NCBI GenBank assembly: GCA_963932465.1
Contig: OZ010791.1
Span: 157,350,012-157,414,011, forward strand
Reading direction: 5' to 3'
From: Maratus speciosus
Taxonomy: Eukaryota > Arthropoda > Arachnida > Araneae > Salticidae
DNA length: 64,000 nt
The notes under the pieces are model-generated. The model was not told the DNA's origin. It did no database searches and saw nothing but the letters and a program-made list of their open reading frames with translations. The position numbers and the translations under genes were made by a program. Every line of letters begins with the position of its first letter. The stretch's first letter is position 1. Positions 30,612 to 42,598 of the stretch are shown here, piece after piece.

Positions 30612-31433
30612 AGCTGTTCTCAACTCCAAATTGGCTACTTTCTGACGCATTTTTTAATTCATTTTTGTTCGCAAACGCATGAAATTGCCAGTGCCAGTGG
30701 CGTATCTAAGCCTATCATTTCGGAAGTTGCTGAGATACGATAAAAGTTCCTAAGAAGGAATTGCAAGAAACGGGAAAAATTCCGTTTTAAACAGGTTTTT
30801 GTCTTATTAGCAGGTAATGCTTCTATTATACAATCAAATCTGCTAAGAGGAAATTGCATGGGATAGGGGGGAAATGTCGTTTTAAGCAATTTTTGTCTTC
30901 ACAAGTATAATTACATCGATATACAGCATTTTTTAACCGGAATACTGAAAATTATCTACTAAAAGGTATTTAATAAATGTTGATTAAATCTGAAATAAAC
31001 AGCAAATTTAAAATTATGTACGAGCATTCTACTCTCTTATATAATTTTAAAGAGTAGTAATCTCAATCTACCCGACCTCCCTCAAAACATTCTCGAACTC
31101 ATTTTGGAGCACACGAACGGCACTTGTGAAATAACACATTTTCTAAGAAGAAAATCTGTCTAAAACGCAATATATTTTCTGGTTCATTTGAATTTTATCT
31201 TAGCAAGTTTTATTACATTTTGCTAAACTCCCGTAATTAAACTTGATATTTTCTACAAATTTCGAAGGGGGGGTTAAACCCCATCAGCCCATCCCCTAGA
31301 TACGCCACTGCCAGGTGCTCTTATTCACATTACAAAATATGGTAATCGAAGAATTTTTCCATTTTACGATAAAGGCAGAACATCTTTCAGAAAACGCTGT
31401 CAAAGTTGGCTTTTTCAAACGAAGTTCCTGAAA
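30612..31433 (+). mobile_element. TTAA MITE, family T1, split copy
   Basis: Starts AGCTGTTCTCAACTCCAAAT directly after the TTAA that ends the previous reverse copy, so the two share one TTAA head to head. Interrupted at 30695 by a hAT-like MITE and truncated on the right where the composite repeat begins. Confidence 0.65.
30695..31310. mobile_element. hAT-like MITE nested in T1 copy
   Basis: 616 bp with inverted ends CAGTGGCGTATCTA and TAGATACGCCACTG (14 bp perfect). The right flank CCAGGTGC matches the left flank CCAGTGC with one base lost, an 8-bp hAT-type duplication. The CAGTGGCGTA end is typical of hAT MITEs. Confidence 0.85.
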
Positions 31434-32687
31434 GGAAAAAAAAAAAATCCCTGCCGGCTCGGCCTACAGGCGGAGGTAGATTTCGAAGTTAAGTACTAAT
31501 TTCACTAACAAAAACTAAATCAAGACTAGAGATAAACCCAGTCTAATAATTTTATCTATTCACTTTTGACGAATTTTTAATTTCATTTTTCTGTAAGAAC
31601 TCGTTTTATCAAAATCATATTAAGTCGGTATTAAAAAAATATTTTCCCCCGCTCAACAACTTGAAATTTTCTAACACGTTTTTAAAAGTACAAACATGAA
31701 ACTTGCTGATCTGTGTTTTTATTTTTCGTTCAATTAATTAGAACTTGATTTACAATTATTTTCTCAGTACCTATTTTTTTTTTTTTTTAGCACTATCGTT
31801 TCGGGAAATTCGGTTCAAAATGCCTACTTTGACAGCATTTTTTTTAAATATATTCTGCCTTTATAAAAAAAAAATCGACTTATACAGCACTTTACATATC
31901 TGTTGAATAAGAGAACCTGCCAACTGGATGCGTCTGAGAGCGAAAACGAATTTAAAAAGGAGTCAGAAAATAAGCCGTTTGGATTTGAGTACATGCTTAA
32001 TACGATGATTTTTTTGTCAATCCCTATGTTTGTTTATTTATTTATTTATTTTTTTTTTTGCTGCAAGAGTTGATCCTATCAAAAACTTGTCAGTATGAAA
32101 GTTGTAGATAATATTGATAAAATGTATAATAAATTTAAGCGGATTGGATATCTTGTGAATTCACGAAGTTATGAATTGTTTTCTTCTTCAATTTTCCCCC
32201 GCCACCCTTTTTATTTCGTTTTTATTATTTTTTTTCAGTATGAGTTGATCCTATCAAAAACTTGTCAAAATAAAATTTGTAGATAATAAATATTAAGAAG
32301 ATTTATAATAAATTTAATTGGATTTTATATCTTAAGAATTGACTAAGTTATGAATTTTTTTCTCCCTAAAATCCTATTTTTTGCGCCCCTTGAACCCGCT
32401 TTTAATTTTATCAAAAATCTGTGATACATAAATTTGCAACCCTTTTCCTAGAAGTATTAATAACTTTAAACTGATTTGATAGGTTTAAAAATTAAGAAGT
32501 TATGGGGTTTTTTTTTTCGATTTTCACAAAATCCCTCACTATTTCCACCCCCTTGGTCCGAATTTGCACATTAACGAACTTGACCGAGATTTTCTACCCC
32601 TTGATTTTATGTATCAGTTTGGAAGAGATTTGTGCAGAATTACGGAAGTTATCGTGTCCATAAAAAAGTGATATATATATATATATA
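31434..32687 (+). repeat. Composite repeat, copy B
   Basis: Inverted partner of 4721-5995. Order: CCGGCTCGGCCTACAGG, spacer with AACCCAGT, T2 MITE (31625-31996), two tandem units with GTTGTAGATAATA (about 32098 and 32278), block with CCGAATTTGCACATTAACG, then (TA)n into which the 4-kb element inserted. Confidence 0.7.
31625..31996 (-). mobile_element. TTAA MITE, family T2, reverse copy
   Basis: 372 bp, TTAA at 31621-31624 and 31997-32000. Same position within the composite repeat as 5418-5823 in copy A, so the insertion predates the copying of the composite. Confidence 0.75.
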
Positions 32688-32880
32688 CACTCTAAAACTG
32701 GGAGGAGTGAAAAGCTCACTCTTTGAAAGAGTGACAGGCCTTTTCACTCTTTTTGGAGTGGATTTTGTAAAAATACACTCCTCAAAGAGTGGAATTTCCC
32801 ACTCTCTAGAAAGGAGTGCAATATCTCACTCCGTTATCGAGAGTGAAGTTGTCACTCCCGAAAGAGTGGCTTGCGTATGC
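32688..32880. repeat. Left subterminal GAGTGA/TCACTC array
   Basis: About fourteen ACTC/GAGT pentamers arranged as facing pairs such as CACTCTTTGAAAGAGTG. Confidence 0.8.
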
Positions 32881-32890
32881 ATTGCTTATT

Positions 32891-33027
32891 AGCCAATCAG
32901 AACAGCAAGGCGACAGCGCCCTCGTAAGATAAGAAAAATGATCACATTTCCGTCTGGTCCGCCATCTTAGGATTAAGAGATAAGGATATCATTAAAATTA
33001 TCCTTAATGGAATACATAAAATAAAGG
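32891..33027 (+). promoter_or_regulatory. Promoter-like leader with splice donor
   Basis: AGCCAATCAG (inverted CCAAT-type box) at 32891-32900, CCGCCATCTTAG (YY1-like initiator context) at 32959-32970 and ATAAAG/GTAAGT at 33026/33027, a consensus donor. The order suggests the remains of the 5' exon of the element's own gene. No matching acceptor or frame was found. Confidence 0.4.
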
Positions 33028-33201
33028 TAAGTCTTATTTAATTTTAACAATTTATTCGTGTAGCTATGTTAAGATTATGCACTAAATAGTTGTATGTTGT
33101 ATAGAAAAAGATTGATCGTTAGAGTGTTCAAAAGTGATTGTCTGTTATATTTCATCATGTAGCTGTGTGAAATATAATTCTTTTAACAACTGAATACGCA
33201 C

Positions 33202-33988
33202 TAGATCTCTGCACGGGCCGGCTCGTGCTCGGGCCGATTTTCACTCACGGAACTCGGGCCGGTCCCGGACCACACTTTTTTCTGAAGGCTCGGGCCGGGC
33301 CTAGCTTATTTTTTCTGTACAAAGCCGGAACTGGTTCATTCAGAGTTTTCACGACCCGAAATTTTCAGTCCTAATTTTGACCCAGCCCATATGGAAATCA
33401 TTGTCTCACCGTGGCCTGGTCTATTCAAAGGTCAGTAAAATTAGGTCTAGCCCAAAAATGTTTGCAAAAAATGCATACATTTTTAAATCGTCATTATTCG
33501 ACCCTTAAGCATTAAAATTTATTATTTTTAAAGAACACTAGATTTCTGCGCTTATTAAAATATAGCTAAATTAAAACATAGTAAAACGTGTGAACAGAAC
33601 CTGCGTATGACGGAACCCAGTTTTAAACTCACTAACGTATTGATCCATGCATAATTAATATACTAATACATAAGAAAAAAATATATAATACATTTACACT
33701 CGCTAAAAAGAGAACTTGTCTATAGCGCATTTTTTTTTCTTTTCTATACAATTCCATCTTACTGTATAGCATTTTCCAGAATTTTAACACTTCAAAAAAA
33801 TAAAAAAATCAATGTTTTGTTGAAATTCACTCGGGCCGAGATTTTAATTTTTTTCAGGGCCGGACTCGGGCAGAACTTTTAAGTTTTTTACCGGGCCGGA
33901 CCAATTTTTTTTTCTACGGGTCGGGCCGAAATTTTTTTTCTATGAGTCTGACCGGGTCCTTGGAAATTTCAGCCCATGCAGACCTCTA
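33202..33988. mobile_element. Nested MITE, GGGCCGG-rich ends
   Basis: Inverted ends TAGATCTCTGCACGGGC and the complement of GCCCATGCAGACCTCTA. Several CGGGCCGG motifs lie near both ends, a GC-rich contrast to its host. No clear target duplication. hAT-like by terminal style only. Confidence 0.65.
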
Positions 33989-34358
33989 AGCTCACAATGC
34001 TTAGCAAAAAAATAATCCAAACTTCATTAGTTCGGGAAATATGAATTAAAAAAATGAGTGAAAATATTTTTTTATTCTCTTTCAATGCTGTGTTTGCAAA
34101 TTATAAAACTTTTACCAACGACCAAAACAAACAAGTTTTATCTCTTTCGTTTGAAAGGGTGACTGAATCATAAGATAGATTTTCTCAATCGTAGGAGACA
34201 CGTCATTCGAAAACATTAATTTGCCGTTCTATGAGATTTTTTTTTTTTTTTTTTTTGGTTTAATTTTCATTTAGGATTATTTACAGTTAAGAGTATTTAT
34301 TATTGTTTCGGAGTTAAATATGATATTTGATGTTTATGATATTACGAAAAGGTTGGTA

Positions 34359-35131
34359 CAGTGAAACCTCCCTGTGCGACCAACTCTATTAGGCGACCCC
34401 CTCCCTCAACGACCATTTTTTCATGGAACGAAATTTATTCCCATAGGCTCAATACTGATTTGACCTCCATTCAGAGACCATCCCAGTAGAACCCCTCCAT
34501 GAGAGACCGATTTCTTTGAAGAAAATGAAATAAATTCCGTTTTTTCCTGGTCGCTTGAAGAAGGTTTTATTAAAAAAATAATTCCGGAGAGTGCATTATT
34601 CATCAAACTTCTAAACTAAGTTTAGATTTATATATTTTTTTTTTATCCCGTAACTTTTAAGTGTTAACACCCCTTTGTGCCTTTTTAGGCAATGAATTTA
34701 ACTCTGATTACAAATTAAGACTGGAGGTTAATAAGCTCCTCTGCCCTGTTGTGTCGGAAAACTCTCAAAGAAATAGATTAAGTAATGAAATCGTCATTAT
34801 TTGTTCCCATCCACAAAAAAATGCATTTATTTACTGAACTTCGAAAGGACTTGGAAATAAAAATTATAAAATATAAAACTGTAAAATTAAAGCAAAGCTC
34901 AATGTGTTCATTTTTTAAACTCTGCAGTAATTAACTTATGTACTTAACTTTTATTTTGACACTTAAAGTTTTATATTTTTTCCTAGTATGAAAAATAAAT
35001 TTAAGTAACATTGTTACCATTTTTCAACAATTAAAATCTAGATTTAAACATGACCTCCATTAAGAGACCACCTCTCGGAGAGACCAATTTTTATTGGAAC
35101 AGTACGTGGTCGTTTTAGGGAGGTTTTACTG
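34359..35131. mobile_element. Nested TA element, Tigger-like MITE
   Basis: 773 bp with TA at 34357-34358 and 35132-35133. Ends CAGTGAAACCTCCCTGTGCG and the complement of GGTCGTTTTAGGGAGGTTTT, with internal AGAGACCA repeats at both arms. The 61-residue - strand frame at 34421-34606 is an artefact. Confidence 0.75.
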
Positions 35132-35133
35132 TA

Positions 35134-36409
35134 TATTAATTTTTTTAAATTGTATCTAAACATTTTTCGCGGGCTATGATTTTAAAACTTCGATACTGAG
35201 TAATATAAAAAAAAATATACTTATAGACATTCTACATCAGTTATTAAATTTCCTTCAATTTAAACGCATTTTCTACGTTTTTGATGCACGTAATTTTTGG
35301 CACTAAAAAATAAAACATGATATTTAAGCATTGAAATAAAATGTTTTTTATGCCTGTTTTGAAGTTTATCGATAAGACAGCTTTAGTATATTTTTTAAAA
35401 AGTTCATATTTTCTTACATGATTTTGGACTGAATATTTTTTTAAAGAGATTAATAACTACTTTTTTACATTAAAATGTTTTTCAAACAATAAGAACTTTT
35501 ATATGCAGTCATTCACTTTATTTTTATTAAAATTCATACAGATACAAATAAATGTAATGTGTTTATTTTTATATTTATTTTTTTCTATTTCCTAGGTCAA
35601 TCTTTTCCTATAAAACATATCAAATCTATTTTGCTCATATTCCCAAAATACAATATCTACGGGAATAAAAAATTTAAATTAAATATGACTTACCGTGTCG
35701 TTTCATTAATAAGTATTGTTTTCAACAATAATGGGCCAAAATTAGAAATCATGATTAAGTTAAAGAATATATTTAAAAGACATATATATATATACATATT
35801 CCAGAGAACTTAAAATTTAGACTATATGATCATATTAAATAAAACAAAAGCAAATCACAGCGGAAAAAAATACACATTCTTAATATTTAAATCATACTTA
35901 GAACTCATTTTTTAAAAAATATGTAAGTTTATAAGCATTGTTTTTAAGTAAAAGAATGAAAAATATTTTAGAACAATAGGACTTTGCAAAAATAGCAATA
36001 ATTTACGGAAAAAGTACGGTAAAAAGATAGGAATTTATATTTAAAACCAAAAATTAAAATGACATCAAACATTGTTAAACATATAATATCCACCTATTAA
36101 AAAGTTATTTATAAAACTTTAAAAATATTTTTATAGGGTATGCAATAAAAGCAAACGCAAAGGATAAAATTGGAATAAAATATATTAGTTTATTTCTGTC
36201 AGTAATCTAAATTAAATTCGTATGTAACTTTAACTGATTTTTTCCTTAAAAGTTTAATTAGTGTTACAAACTATGAATTAAATATTGCTGATAAAGTATT
36301 TTATTCCAATCTTTACCACGCTTGTATCTATTTTCATTGCATGCTGTAAAAGATGTGATTCTTTTAAAATGGCCATAAAAACAAAATGAAAAAAGAATTG
36401 ACTCCATAA
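35134..36409. other. Interior of 4-kb element, no gene
   Basis: Very AT-rich. The 84-residue frame at 35559-35813 follows an acceptor-like TTTCCTAG but is AT-driven with no domain; I do not support it as coding. Confidence 0.45.
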
Positions 36410-36702
36410 AAAATGAACATTCACTTCTATGAAAGAGTGACTATTCACTCCTACCATGGGTGAAAAACCGCACTCCTTTAGCAAGAGTGAATAGTCACTC
36501 CTCCGAAAGCGTGATTATCCACCCCTGTTTAGAGTGAATATTCACTTCCCAGGAGTGACTATTCACTCTTTCAGAGAGTCAAAAATTTCTCTTTTGCTCA
36601 GAGTGAATAGTTACTCTAAAGAGGTTGGGCATATTTTGACTCTGCGATAGAGTGACTATTCACTCCTCTGGAGTGAATAGTCACTCCTTTTTATTTAGAG
36701 TG
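36410..36702. repeat. Right subterminal GAGTGA/TCACTC array
   Basis: Dyads such as GAGTGAATAGTCACTCC repeat throughout. Subtype ACTATTCACTC is specific to this end. Confidence 0.8.
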
Positions 36703-37035
36703 TATATGTATATATATATATATGTGTGTGTATATAGATAGATAAAGTTTTTTTACCGGGGGTTTCTTAATGCCGAAATAAAGCCATCAGTGTATTTTAT
36801 GTATTGAAGTTTTTTTAGACATCTATTCACCCATGCGTTATTGCTTCTTTAATTTTTAACGATCAGTCTTCCATCTTGGCGGAATCTCCCTCGCACCCTC
36901 CCACCAAAAAAAAAAATAAATAAATAAATAAGTAAAATTAAAGAAGAAAATGTAACTATCAGAAAAAAAATACCAAAATCGTTTCTTTAAAGAAACTTCT
37001 TAGTATGGAATTGAATTCCAACTTATTATAATTTC
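36703..37035. other. (TA)n/(TG)n microsatellite and spacer
   Basis: TATA and TGTG repeats at 36703-36745, then an AT-rich spacer with an A run near 36907-36917. Confidence 0.6.
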
Positions 37036-38606
37036 ACCATCGGAATTTTTTCTTATTATTTCCCAATAATTTTCTAATTCTCTCAATATAATTTTTTTAA
37101 TCCAATATTGAGCTAGATTGGGATTTATAAAGTTGCATTTCAGTTTATTCAATCTGTATGACAGCGACAAGCAACCTAATTTAGAAAAATTCAGCAAATC
37201 TAAATTCAAAATAGTGCAATTTGTGCATTTTCATTATATGAAAGGCTGGGGTGTAAATCATGTCACCTGACATTAAAAAAAAAAATCTGATTGATATTTT
37301 TTGTAAAATTGTTTAACTGCATCGTACAAAGGTTTTGCACAATATACAGGGTGCAATATGTTATCTATCGCAGACCTTTAATTTCTCAACCGTTGGTCGT
37401 AGACATATAGTGCCAATTACAAAAACGTTTCAAATGAGGTAAGTATTCGTGTTGTGGCATTATTTAAAGTGAAAAATCAATTTTATAAAAATTACGAAAT
37501 CTAACTTTTTATACGGTCCCCCAGTCCCTATAGTTATATTTAGTTAAATTTTATACATACCATAACAGATATAACACAAAAAAGTTTGACATCTGTACTA
37601 CAAAAATTGACACAGTTATTACATTTCAAAGTTTGAGATTTTTGCACATGATTTTGTCTTTCATTGAGGAATCAGTTAAAAGATGAATTAAAGTAATTCG
37701 AGATCAAAATCAGGGAACAATTCCGCTGCCATTTATCTAGTCCTTAGTGAGTATGTTTTATTTTCCGGTTGCCGATTCTACCTACTTTGACGTTTGAATG
37801 TTGTTCGACTCATAAAAGTTAGTTCAAATTTTTACATGAAATGACCCTCTTTGGTGATTCCCCGCTTACCGGCTAAAGGTGTTTCGTCATAAAAAGGGCA
37901 TTCCACCCTGAATTTGATCTCGAATTACTTTAATTCATCTTTTAACTGATCCCTCAATGAAAGACAAAATCATGGGCAAAAATCTCAAAGTTTGAAATTT
38001 AATAACTGTCAATTTTTGCAGTACACATGTCAAACTTTTTGTGTTATATCTGTTATGATATGTGTAAACTTTTACTAAATATGACTATAAGGACTGGGGG
38101 AGCGTATTAAAAGTTATATTTCGTAATTTTTATAAAATTGGTCTTATAATGCCACAACAGGAATATTTAGCTCATTTGAAACGTTTTTGTAATTGTAACT
38201 ATATGTCTACGGCCAACGGTTGAGAAATTAAAGGTCGGAGATAGATAACATATTGCACCCTGTATATTATATTTATTCAATAATTTTTACATCTGAATTT
38301 ACATAATGAAAACTATTTGCACATAAGTCCTAAAATAAAGTCTATCAGGGGAAAAAAAAAATATATTGCACATAAGTTAACAGAAGTTCCAAATGAGCTG
38401 TTGTGCAGGAAGCAATCATAATAGTTTTGTGTGTATTTTCTTTACAAAGTCTGAAAATTGAATGTATAAAAAATTCTATTTCGTTAATTACCTTGCTTTA
38501 CACGCGAGCCCTGCAGTATTTTAATTTAGAACATGAGTCTATGCCGTGCCAAAAATAATATCCCACGTGCCCCCTATCGCACGCGTGCCATAGGTTCGCA
38601 TCCCTG
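37036..38606. mobile_element. hAT-like element, truncated copy, split
   Basis: Right end TAGGTTCGCATCCCTG with GCACGCGTGCCA and TATGCCGTGCCAAAAATAAT matches the right end of 60121-60865; left interior phrase CAATATTGAGCTAGATT (about 37103) matches 60635. The left terminus is missing and a foldback (37347-38262) interrupts it. Confidence 0.65.
37347..38262. mobile_element. Foldback MITE, CAGGGTGCAATATG ends, TA-flanked
   Basis: 916 bp with TA at 37345-37346 and 38263-38264. The two arms are each about 350 bp, pairing from CAGGGTGCAATATGTTATC inward through AAAGTTTGACATCTGTACT-like phrases to CGAGATCAAAATCAGG / GAATTTGATCTCG, leaving a loop of about 200 bp. Confidence 0.85.
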
Positions 38607-39590
38607 CCGTAGGCGATACTGAAAGTACCTGAACTTCCATGGCTGCCACTGACGTACTACTGGAAATAAATGAAAAAAACTCCCCATGTATTCATTACGC
38701 ATTAAGCTATCAAAGGAAAGTAAAAGTAAATTTGTATACAATAAGTTAAGCTAATAGAAAAATTATGACCATTCTTTATTAAACAGCCCTCGTATGTAAA
38801 AGGAAATCGTGTTTTTAATGAGTTTTTGGCCAAGATTAAATTAAAAAAGCTTTATTTTAAAAGGCTTTCGATAATTAAACACGTACATAGCTTTTTTCTC
38901 TCTCTTACTATTGTAAAATAATAATAATGATGAAAAGCTTAAAAATTTGCGAAAATTTTAACGTTGTTGATCGGGGATTAATATATTTCTGAGAACCGCC
39001 TTAGTCGAACAAAATATCCTTCAACGTTAAAAGAACTAATTCGTTCCAATAAGATTTTTTATACATTATTCATAAATTAGAAAGAGTCTAAATAGTATTC
39101 ACCGTTTAAAAATAAATATTTTACATTTTATTTTATGGAGCACATTTTACAGAATTGCCCCAAAAATATTTCTCTTTATAACAAAGAAAACCAGATGTCT
39201 TTCCATATCCTTTAAGAAATATTACACTGGCACGTGAGTGCAATTCCGAAACCATTTCAGTAAACGCTTTGGGAATGATATGTCACCCTTGCTTCACGTA
39301 ACATTTCTATTTTCGAGTGTAAAACCATTTCTCTCCCACCTGGGGATTAGCTTATTTCATATTCAAATGTGACAGCATATATTTTATTTCCTTTTAAAAA
39401 TTGAGAGAACTGAAGACCTTTTCTTAAATTTTCTTTTTTGGATAGGAAAATATAACGTTGTATGGGGGGAATGTTGGAACTAAATGTTACTATAACTAAA
39501 AGAAAAACATATAATTAAACAGTGGTATATACGCATGTAAAAACGTATGTATATAAATACAAAATTGCATATGCATGCGCCTGGGCCTGA
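38607..39590. other. Intergenic, no gene
   Basis: AT-rich, no recognisable gene or repeat apart from a fragmentary open frame density typical of noise. Confidence 0.4.
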
Positions 39591-39851
39591 CTAATTTAAG
39601 AGCCTGCGGGGCAGCTGCCCAGAGCTCCCCACTTGATAGGGTCCCCGTGGGCGTAATCAGGATTTTTGTTAAAAGGGTGCTAAATTGTTAAAATTGTCGA
39701 AGCGTGCATAAAATACTTACATTTTTAAAAATTTAGGAAGGGAATACTGACCTCCCCTTCTCCTATCTGCTGCTTGTCCCATACCTCGCCCAAGCAAAAA
39801 TGGAACAAACTGTATCGTTAGAAAAATAATAATTAAAATTTAATTATAACA
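39591..39851. other. GC-rich fragment of unknown origin
   Basis: GGGGCAGCTGCCC palindrome at about 39608-39620 and GGTCCCCGTGGGCG near 39640 stand out from AT-rich flanks; possibly a transposon end. Confidence 0.35.
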
Positions 39852-40046
39852 ATTTAGGTTTCCGTTATTTTCAAGTGAAATTCATTATTAACGTTTTCCT
39901 CATAACGAGACATGGTAAACCCATTAATGATCACCAATTGGGGCAATTCTCTTTCAGACATTTAATTAGATACGTAGAGAATCAAAAAGAAAAAAAAAAC
40001 TTCTCATCAGCAAATCCATCATTTTTGCTATTATTTTGCTAGTAGG

Positions 40047-40081
<35 letters not shown>

Positions 40082-40648
40082 TGATACTCTGTATACAGAT
40101 GTGAATAGTACCTGGTACGAAATTTATGTATACATACAAGAGATATAATGCTTAATACTAGTCACTTAAGCATAATTCATGAACAATTTTTATGGATAGG
40201 TTATAGAAGGGGTTCCCCGGTAACGGGGCTCTAGATCGTTTATGTCGGGAAATTAAAATTCCATTATTTTCAAGTGAAATACAATATTAACGTTTTCCTC
40301 ATAAGGAGACAAGTTAAAACCATTAATGATCACCAATTGGGACATTTCTCTTTTAGACGTTTTATTACATACGTGGAGAATTAAAAAGAGAAAAAAACTT
40401 CCCGTCAACAAATCCATGATTTTTTCCATTATTTTGCTACTAGTTTTTTTCCTCCCTTAAAAAGTTGTGACCATCTTTTTATGATACTCTGTATACAGAT
40501 ATGAACTGTACATGTTACAAAAATTTATGTAGGCTTGCTTACAAGAGGTATAATAAGCGTAATTCACGAACAGTTTTTATGGGTAGGTTATGGAAGGGGA
40601 TCCCCCAGAATGACGGGGCCCTAGATAGTCTATGTAGGGCCCAGTAAA
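39852..40648. repeat. Tandem duplication, about 400-bp unit, two copies
   Basis: Units 39852-40250 and about 40255-40648. Shared phrases include ATTAATGATCACCAATTGGG, GATACTCTGTATACAGAT and GGCCCTAGAT / GGGCTCTAGAT. A T tract at 40048-40080 in the first unit is a short interrupted T tract in the second. Confidence 0.8.
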
Positions 40649-41919
40649 CCCTAACGATTTTACCGATCAAGCAAACGGGATGGTGGTATTTTAAGGTACT
40701 GGCTCAAGAATAAAGTGAAAACAATATTCGAGCTCTAAGAGTCTTGCCGTTACAGAGACAAAATTTCGGAAATTTCTAAATGGCCTAAATTTTTAGAAAG
40801 AAAATCATTTTACGCCGAAAAAAAATTATGCATTGCCGTTTGAAAACTTTGTCCCTATAACCGTAAGTGTGAAAGTTCGGCTGTTGTTCTTCAAATTATT
40901 CGTGAGTGCATAATTTAAAATACCTGCATCTTATTTCTTTGAACGATAAGATGCTAGTGGCTCATACATCGGCAGTTTTTTTACGACCACATACATTACA
41001 TCTATACTCATACAGGATGTACCAAAATATTTGAAACACACTTTAATCTAGTATTAAGTATTAATTTAGTTTATTCAGTATCGCAATTGTTGTTTAATAA
41101 TTATGTATTTTATTATTTTTATCATGAATTACGAATTATTAAATTAATATTAAAAAATTGTGAATTGTAGACTATAAATATTTTAATAGAATTCATTTTC
41201 TAAAGGCTTCTAATATCAGTATATAAAATTGCACCTCATTTTGCCGAATAGTTTTAGTTTTATGTTTGAATAAGTATAAAAATATAAATAGCTTTAAAAA
41301 TCACTTTTTTATAAACATCCCGTGTACATCTGGAAAATAACACCTATTCTTTTGATTGCAATAATCCCCCCCCCCCCCCCCACACACACACACACATTAA
41401 AAAAAATTCTTTTAAAATACATTAATTTGGCGTGGACACCGAAATCGATAGAGAAAAATTCACTGCTTTTTTACATTTGGTAGAAAGCACAAAGAAGTGA
41501 ATTTATTTAAAAATAATTTCTTTTTTAAAGATAGAAAAATAGGCAAAAAGCACATTATTTAAACTTTTTTTTTAGGACTTCCTTACTGATTTCTCAACGT
41601 ACAACCGTAAATTAATTAATATTAAATTATTAATTGATGAAAGCGCTTTTCAAAAAAATATTACACTCTTCATTTTATTTTCTGCTTCTTTATTGTTTTA
41701 TTGTTGCAGTTTCACAGTGATTTGGCATATTTTAGAGAGTGTGTACTGCTGCATAATTAAATCCATTGTTGTTTCAACTCGTCTATAAGCGTTCGCGTTA
41801 CAAAGAATAATTGTCGGTTTGTCACCTGTTGTGGGCTAACGGGAAAATGTCTTTAAATTGAAGTATTAATTTATAATCAAGTTTAAAAAATATTAAGATG
41901 TTTTGTGATTGGAAAAACA
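40649..41919. other. Intergenic with C/CA tract
   Basis: No gene. C run followed by (CA)n at about 41366-41396. TACAGGATGTACCAAAATAT at about 41029 resembles the start of a TA-type foldback, but no partner end was found. Confidence 0.45.
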
Positions 41920-42308
41920 CCTGGACGACTTCACCCACGAGAAAACAACCGTTCGTTAATGGTAATCCTATGGAAGGAAATTTTCAAGATAACTCGCTTG
42001 CATTTCGATATTTTTTAAAAGATTTCTTTTTTGCTTTGAGTGGCTGAGGTCTATCTGTGCAAAGGCCGTTTTATACTTATTGATTTTCTTTGAAGATTTT
42101 TCTAATGAGAATATTTAACCTTTCGAAACTGGTTCCGAAAGTAAAAGTATCATAATAAAAACAACCTATAAACAAAATAGAAAAAGTAATAAACGTCCTT
42201 TGTACAAATTGATATCAGATAGCCAATTCAAGAAAAATAAATAAATAAAAAATTCTTTCATAGGATTAACATTAGCGAACGGGTGTTTTCGCATGAGTGA
42301 AGTAGCCG
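41920..42308. mobile_element. Foldback element, Mutator-like, copy 2
   Basis: Related to 21096-21528 (GGTAATCCTATGGAAG, TGGCTGAGGT and GTGAAGTAGCC). The left terminus is diverged and no 9-bp duplication is visible. Confidence 0.65.
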
Positions 42309-42598
42309 TAATTTTAGACAGATTTCGTAAGAAATACTACCTATTGCTTTTCTTTCTTGTTTGAAGTTTTTAACAATTTTAAGTCAGTTCTTTCAAATAA
42401 CAAGTAGCGAGTTAATGCCTACAGCAGGTATTTTTTTTTCTGTTAGACATAGATCAGTCAAAAATTCCATTATTTATAAATTTGGAAACCATTATAAAAA
42501 TATTATAAAGCAAATAAAATAACGAGAAATTTGCCGACCTGCAAAATTGCAATTTCATACTTTGAAATCATTCTTTTTATTACTGATTTATAGAAAAA
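42309..42598. other. Intergenic, no gene
   Basis: AT-rich spacer; nothing supported. Confidence 0.4.

Larger units (their letters stand above)
32688..36702. mobile_element. 4-kb element with GAGTGA/TCACTC arrays
   Basis: Inverted ends CACTCTAAA and TTTAGAGTG. Flanks TATATATA and TATATGTA agree at seven of eight positions, fitting an 8-bp duplication, though in AT repeat. About 190 bp at the left and 300 bp at the right are dense arrays of inverted GAGTGA and TCACTC motifs, probable transposase-binding subterminal repeats. A promoter-like leader follows the left array. The interior is AT-rich, lacks a transposase and contains two nested MITEs (33202-33988, 34359-35131). I cannot assign a superfamily from sequence alone. 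Confidence 0.7.

Noticed and set aside
30659..30889. 76-residue - strand frame
   Set aside because: Crosses the border between a T1 MITE and a nested hAT-like MITE.
35559..35813. 84-residue frame after an acceptor-like site in the 4-kb element
   Set aside because: AT-driven composition, no recognisable motif, no in-phase partner for the donor at 33027.
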